From assembly GCA_015486105.1 (NCBI GenBank), contig WFSI01000082.1:1-32150 (forward strand): 32,150 nucleotides of DNA. Direction: 5' to 3'. Every line of letters starts with the position of its first letter. Position 1 is the stretch's first letter. Below are positions 28,249 through 32,150 of the stretch, in pieces. The position numbers and the translations under genes were made by a program. The notes beneath the pieces are model-generated. The model was not told the origin of the DNA, did no database searches, and saw nothing but the letters and a program-made list of their open reading frames with translations. Origin of the DNA: Aquificota bacterium (GTDB lineage: Bacteria > Thermosulfidibacterota > Thermosulfidibacteria > Thermosulfidibacterales > B14-G1).

Positions 28249-29217
28249 TTACCGAACCAGGGTACTGTAAATCCAGCCTATACGTCCATCCGGCAAAGTC
28301 ACCTGATACCAGTTACCTTGCTGCCCCATGGCCTTGAGCTGAGTACCGGGGTTGATTTTTGTGAGAATGGAATGACTGGTCCCTGGCCCTGTTCTCACAT
28401 TGGCACTCTTTATTACCTGAAGAGGCCTCACCTGGGGAAAACTCACGTAGCTGGCAACCTCACCCGACGGAACGGAGCGGTTTGACTCACCATACCTATA
28501 ATACCTTTGAGGCATCATCTGGGCTATGGCATTGATGGCGTTGTTAAGCATAACCCTGACAGCCTTCTCCATAGGGGTGTTCTTGTAAGCACCCAGAGCA
28601 CCACCGAGATATACATTGTGACTCACACGGGCTCCTAATCCTGTCAAGGCCCCCCAACTGGTGGCCTTGCCCTCCACAGTGGTGGCATTGATCACCCGGC
28701 CCGTCCTCACATCCACCAACCGAATGTCCGCTGCTATATAGGCATTTCTTAGATGCCCTGCTACACCACCCAAGACCTTGCCAAACAGACCTCCAACACC
28801 AGCCCCACCGCCGGTGTAGTTGGGCTCAAAGGCCGTAACGGCCCCCACTACCAACACGTCTGCTGACTCCACCTGGCCCTTCTGAACAGCCTTCCTCTCA
28901 TTCACATAACCAGACTGGCCCAGCTCCAACTCCTTTTTTACCTCTTCAAAACCCTCGCCTCTCTCGAGAACCACAAAACGCCCCGTGCGAAAGAGGGCCG
29001 TGGCCAACATGTCGGATAGACCACTTCCAATTTCGCCAGTGCACTTAGCCGCTTTGCACTTGAAGCTGGCCACAGCAATCCTGGCCTTTGGCCCATGGTA
29101 AGTAAGGGCCTCCTGAACAGTAGGCCCACCCGACTGGACATTGGTCGTGGTCTCTTGACAGGCAGCCAGGGTAAAAACCAGAATAACCATGGCTGTGTAC
29201 CTTACCAATCTCCCCAT
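28249..29217 (-). CDS. CsgG/HfaB-family outer-membrane lipoprotein with C-terminal SH3-like domain
   Basis: Lipobox VFTLAAC; CsgG-like RIAVASF...GSGLSDMLATALFRTGRFVVLERGEGFEEVKKELELGQSG...ADVLVVGAVTAFE; C-terminal SH3b SANVRTGPGTSHSILTKINPGTQLKAMGQQGNWYQVTLPDGRIGWIYSTLV. Confidence 0.85.
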   Translation of the reverse strand: MGRLVRYTAMVILVFTLAACQETTTNVQSGGPTVQEALTYHGPKARIAVASFKCKAAKCTGEIGSGLSDMLATALFRTGRFVVLERGEGFEEVKKELELGQSGYVNERKAVQKGQVESADVLVVGAVTAFEPNYTGGGAGVGGLFGKVLGGVAGHLRNAYIAADIRLVDVRTGRVINATTVEGKATSWGALTGLGARVSHNVYLGGALGAYKNTPMEKAVRVMLNNAINAIAQMMPQRYYRYGESNRSVPSGEVASYVSFPQVRPLQVIKSANVRTGPGTSHSILTKINPGTQLKAMGQQGNWYQVTLPDGRIGWIYSTLVR

Positions 29218-29254
29218 ACCCAACCTCCCTATTAAGATCTTTTACTCTTCTCCA

Positions 29255-29297
29255 TTGTCTTAGAAAATAAGTTACAATAGAATCCCTTCTAAAACAA
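29255..29297. promoter_or_regulatory. Spaced inverted repeat in the divergent csgG-like / MBL intergenic region
   Basis: TTGTCTTAGAA (29255-29265) and TTCTAAAACAA (29287-29297): 10/11 dyad matches, arm centres 32 nt apart. Confidence 0.4.
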
Positions 29298-29309
29298 GAT
29301 AGGAGGTTT

Positions 29310-30164
29310 ATGTCCATGTTAATAAAATCACCCCAGCCTTTCTCTTCCCGCTGTTATGTGTTGGGTTCCAGGTATTTCCCCCTTTTCTGGTTGGACACAG
29401 AGCCCCCCATCTTAGTCGAAGGAGGGGTCTCAGGAGTGATCCCGCTGGTGCTGAAACAGATGAAGTTCCTCTCCCTAAGCCCCCCGCAGCAAGTAATCCT
29501 TCTTCATGAGCACCCCGATCATGTATCGGGCCTCCCCCTCCTGAAGGCCCAGTGGCCTCACTTAGAAGCGGTAGCATCTCCTAAAGCATCCCGGCTTCTC
29601 TCCAAAGAGAAAACGATACAATCCTATAAAGAAACCGACAGGTTCTTCACTAAGGTGTTAATAGAGCAGGGTGAAGGGGAAGAAGCAGGATGGAACGATT
29701 TCCTCCCCCCTATGCCTATGAAACCCGAGAGTTTACCTCCAGGCATCCACATCATCTCCACTCCAGGCCATAGCCCTGGATCCATAGCCCTTTTTTGGGA
29801 AAAAGAAGGAATCCTCTTCACCTCCGACGCCTTGGGGTACTACTCCTCTAAGAATAAACATTTTCCTCTGTTCTTCCAAAGTTTAGCCCTATATTTAGAC
29901 TCCATCCATAGCATGGAAGATATAAAACCTGCAACCTTGGTTCTGGGACACCTCCATTACTTCGAGAAGGAACAGGTTCCCCAGGTTTTCCAGAGATCCC
30001 GAGAAGAAGCCCTTAGGCTGGCAGAAAAAATAAAGACCCAAGGGAAAGATGCAGAAACCATGACCTTCAAAGCCATATTCCAGGACGAACTCACCATTCT
30101 CTATCCTGAGAAAATAACCAAAAGCCTCGCGAGGCTCTTGGTAAAAAGGTCCCTGGAAAGCTGA
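29310..30164 (+). CDS. MBL-fold metallo-hydrolase
   Basis: ILLHEHPDHVSGLPLL (HxHxDH), IISTPGHSPGSIALFW, ILFTSDAL, LVLGHLHYFEKE. Confidence 0.88.
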   Translation: MSMLIKSPQPFSSRCYVLGSRYFPLFWLDTEPPILVEGGVSGVIPLVLKQMKFLSLSPPQQVILLHEHPDHVSGLPLLKAQWPHLEAVASPKASRLLSKEKTIQSYKETDRFFTKVLIEQGEGEEAGWNDFLPPMPMKPESLPPGIHIISTPGHSPGSIALFWEKEGILFTSDALGYYSSKNKHFPLFFQSLALYLDSIHSMEDIKPATLVLGHLHYFEKEQVPQVFQRSREEALRLAEKIKTQGKDAETMTFKAIFQDELTILYPEKITKSLARLLVKRSLES

Positions 30165-30177
30165 GGAAACCACAGGC

Positions 30178-31116
30178 ATGAAACTCACTCTCCATCTCTA
30201 CATCGCTACTTTGATCAAAGTTGCCATCATGGTTTTAGGCGGGGTGATCCTGGGCAAGGTGATGGAGGAAAAGAGGTGGATCAGGTTCTTTAGGGTCCTC
30301 ACCCGGCCCATACTAAAAACCGCTCATCTTCCTACCTCCTGCGAAGGGGCCCTGGTCACCGCCTTAGTCTCAGGATACGCTGGAGACGCCCTCTTATCCC
30401 TGCACTACAGGGAAGGTGAGCTCTCAGCCCAGCAGGTGATCCTCTCCTCCATGATTCTCAACCTACCCCTCTTCCTCTCCTTTGCCCCCCTCTTGGTGGG
30501 TATCGTCTACCCCCTTATGGGATGGGTAGGCCTGGTCTACATAGGCTGCCAGATCCTGGCCAGCTTCGGCCTCATGCTGGCAGCCATGGTCATAGGTAGG
30601 CTCAAGTTACCACCGGAAACATGGGAAGATGACAGAAATAACAACCATGGGCCTTCGCCTCCTATCTACAAGGTCTTTAAAAAGGCTCTGAAGGAGGGTT
30701 CCTACATCACCCTTAGGATTATCCTCATCACTGCTCCCATCATGGGTCTGGTATTCTATCTTGTAAACGCAGGGTTCTTTCAGGTGCTTCAAAGGGCCTT
30801 GGCCAGCCATCTCCTATTCCCGGGTCTGCCCCCATCCGCCCTTACCGTAAGCGCAGCCCACGCCGTCCACATAGCAGGAGGAGCCGCTGTAGCCGGAGTT
30901 CTACTACAGGGAGGAATCATCACCCCCAAGGAGGCGGTGCTCGCCATGCTCTTGGGCAATGCCGTTGGCACCCCTTTCAGGAGCCTCCGCCTCAACCTCC
31001 CCCGCTACGCCGCCCTGTACCCCACCCGTTTGGCCCTTAGCATCATCCTCACCAGCCAAGGGGTGCGGGTTGTGATGGTCCTCCTCCTCTATTTCATCAT
31101 CCTGGCTCTCTGGTAG
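30178..31116 (+). CDS. Nucleoside recognition (Gate) domain-containing membrane protein
   Basis: Polytopic; SGYAGDALLSLHYREGELSAQQVILSSMILNLPLFLSFAPLLVGIVYPLMGWVGLVYIG; repeat-like GNAVGTPFRSLRLNLPRYAALYP. Confidence 0.75.
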   Translation: MKLTLHLYIATLIKVAIMVLGGVILGKVMEEKRWIRFFRVLTRPILKTAHLPTSCEGALVTALVSGYAGDALLSLHYREGELSAQQVILSSMILNLPLFLSFAPLLVGIVYPLMGWVGLVYIGCQILASFGLMLAAMVIGRLKLPPETWEDDRNNNHGPSPPIYKVFKKALKEGSYITLRIILITAPIMGLVFYLVNAGFFQVLQRALASHLLFPGLPPSALTVSAAHAVHIAGGAAVAGVLLQGGIITPKEAVLAMLLGNAVGTPFRSLRLNLPRYAALYPTRLALSIILTSQGVRVVMVLLLYFIILALW

Positions 31117-31431
31117 AGGAATCTCCACGTCCAACCAGGGGGCGTGCTGCTGGGCCCCATAGACATCGGTATCACCAACACATCCCGAAGGCACAGGCCT
31201 CGCTATAGTAGCCTTAAAAGCATTGGCCTGGGGCACATCCACCAGACAGAGCACTTTATGTAAAGGAACACCGTACATCCTGGCCACCAAGTCCCTGGTG
31301 ATGACCCCTGCAGATCTCACCAGGTCAAAGGTCTCCCTGTCGGGAAAGATAAGATCAAAGGTCAACTCAAAGGGACCTGCATTCTTGCTTCGGATCACCT
31401 CGGCCAAATCTGCCAGTCTCACCTTTTTCAA
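30904..31431 (-). CDS. DUF4387 family protein with unusual C-terminal extension
   Basis: LADLAEVIRSKNAGPFELTFDLIFPD...VDVPQANAFKATIARPVPSGCVGDTDVYGAQQHAPWLDVEIPL fits DUF4387; a further ~70 residues are antisense to the preceding + strand gene. Confidence 0.82.
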   Translation of the reverse strand: MKKVRLADLAEVIRSKNAGPFELTFDLIFPDRETFDLVRSAGVITRDLVARMYGVPLHKVLCLVDVPQANAFKATIARPVPSGCVGDTDVYGAQQHAPWLDVEIPLPESQDDEIEEEDHHNPHPLAGEDDAKGQTGGVQGGVAGEVEAEAPERGANGIAQEHGEHRLLGGDDSSL

Positions 31432-32150
31432 GGACCCACCTCCATGAACTCTATCCCAAAGGGCTCCAGGGGATCATCCACCTTCACGAGATGGTGGACG
31501 TTAAAGACCCACACGGGACCCAGGGGGATATCCGAAGGAGAATAGGGAAGGGCCAGATTACCTGCCGTGGCCTTACGCCCATCATAATGGTAATGCATGA
31601 GGAAAGACCGGGCAAAGGAGCATAGGGTCTGGGCCTCTTCCTGGGTAGATGCCACCGCCTCAAAAACCAAACCCAACTCGTGAGAAGAGATGACCTTTAC
31701 AGGCTCCAAGGGACCCATGACACCATTCCTCCCATAAATGTGAAAAATCACCCCCCAATCCCCGGCACCGAAGTAATCCTCCAAAGCCCTTTTAGTAGCA
31801 TCCTGCCATTCCTCCACCCGGGAAATCATAATGGGATCCCTAACACCAGCAATAAAAATAGAACGATAGGCCTCAAAACGGGCTCCTTCCAGTTTTATCC
31901 AGCATTCCTGGGCAGGTTCAAAGGCTGACCCCCTCACCTCTACCCTCCTCTCCCCCACTTGATGAAAAGAGGTCCCAGAAAGATTCATCACACCTTCAGG
32001 ACCTGGAATGTGATAGGGATCGGACTTCTCGTACAGGGAATGGGCCGCCACCGATACCTCTGTACATCTCCGGGCAGGGTTTAGGGGCTCCACCAAGAAA
32101 GAGTCCTCCCTTAAGGTACCCAACATTGAGTCCGAGGCACTGCCAGGTAC
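31428..32150 (-). CDS. AtuA/DUF1446-like acyclic terpene utilization family protein, C-terminal part (truncated by window edge)
   Basis: ORF is open to the edge (VPGSASDSMLGTLREDSF...); IFIAGVRDPIMISRVEEW, GVIFHIYGRNGVMGPLEP; overlaps DUF4387 start, a common pairing. Confidence 0.75.
   Translation of the reverse strand, partial: VPGSASDSMLGTLREDSFLVEPLNPARRCTEVSVAAHSLYEKSDPYHIPGPEGVMNLSGTSFHQVGERRVEVRGSAFEPAQECWIKLEGARFEAYRSIFIAGVRDPIMISRVEEWQDATKRALEDYFGAGDWGVIFHIYGRNGVMGPLEPVKVISSHELGLVFEAVASTQEEAQTLCSFARSFLMHYHYDGRKATAGNLALPYSPSDIPLGPVWVFNVHHLVKVDDPLEPFGIEFMEVGP

Noticed and set aside
30123-30136. 14-nt perfect palindrome AGCCTCGCGAGGCT
   Set aside because: Inside the MBL coding sequence near its end; no T tract and no second copy noticed, so function cannot be supported.

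Overview
This 32-kb window looks like a chromosomal segment of a selenocysteine-using, lipid-A-making Gram-negative bacterium. A Desulfobacterota/'deltaproteobacterial' origin is an inference from gene content; no search was run. From left to right it contains: tandem family-4 glycosyltransferases; an OmpA-domain protein; an eIF-2B-like protein and tgt; coaX-ruvX-fmdB-trxA behind a tRNA-Phe; a lipid A operon (degenerate ATP-grasp protein, lpxI, lpxB, msbA, DUF374 acyltransferase, sfsA); an ECF sigma/anti-sigma/Spy-like module; a two-component system; a single-domain GDT1/UPF0016 protein; a NUDIX hydrolase, rlmB, DUF4416 and tyrS; an AT-richer segment with a B12-binding radical SAM protein and a polysaccharide deacetylase; an internally deleted, frameshifted hcp behind a perfect FNR-type box; selC (tRNA-Sec); a hybrid PAS histidine kinase; a CsgG-SH3 lipoprotein; an MBL hydrolase; a nucleoside-recognition membrane protein; and DUF4387/AtuA genes. 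No CRISPR array, transposase or phage module was seen. The most notable observations are: (1) an NtrC-family regulator that lacks the GAFTGA loop and has a degenerate Walker B; (2) an hcp gene missing about 165-170 codons, including the region of the hybrid-cluster His ligand, behind an intact FNR-type operator; (3) superimposed divergent -35 boxes shared by tRNA-Phe and the lipid A operon; (4) a DUF4387 C-terminal extension encoded antisense to the neighbouring gene; (5) a degenerate ATP-grasp protein at the head of the lipid A operon. No clearly new multi-gene system could be demonstrated from sequence alone.
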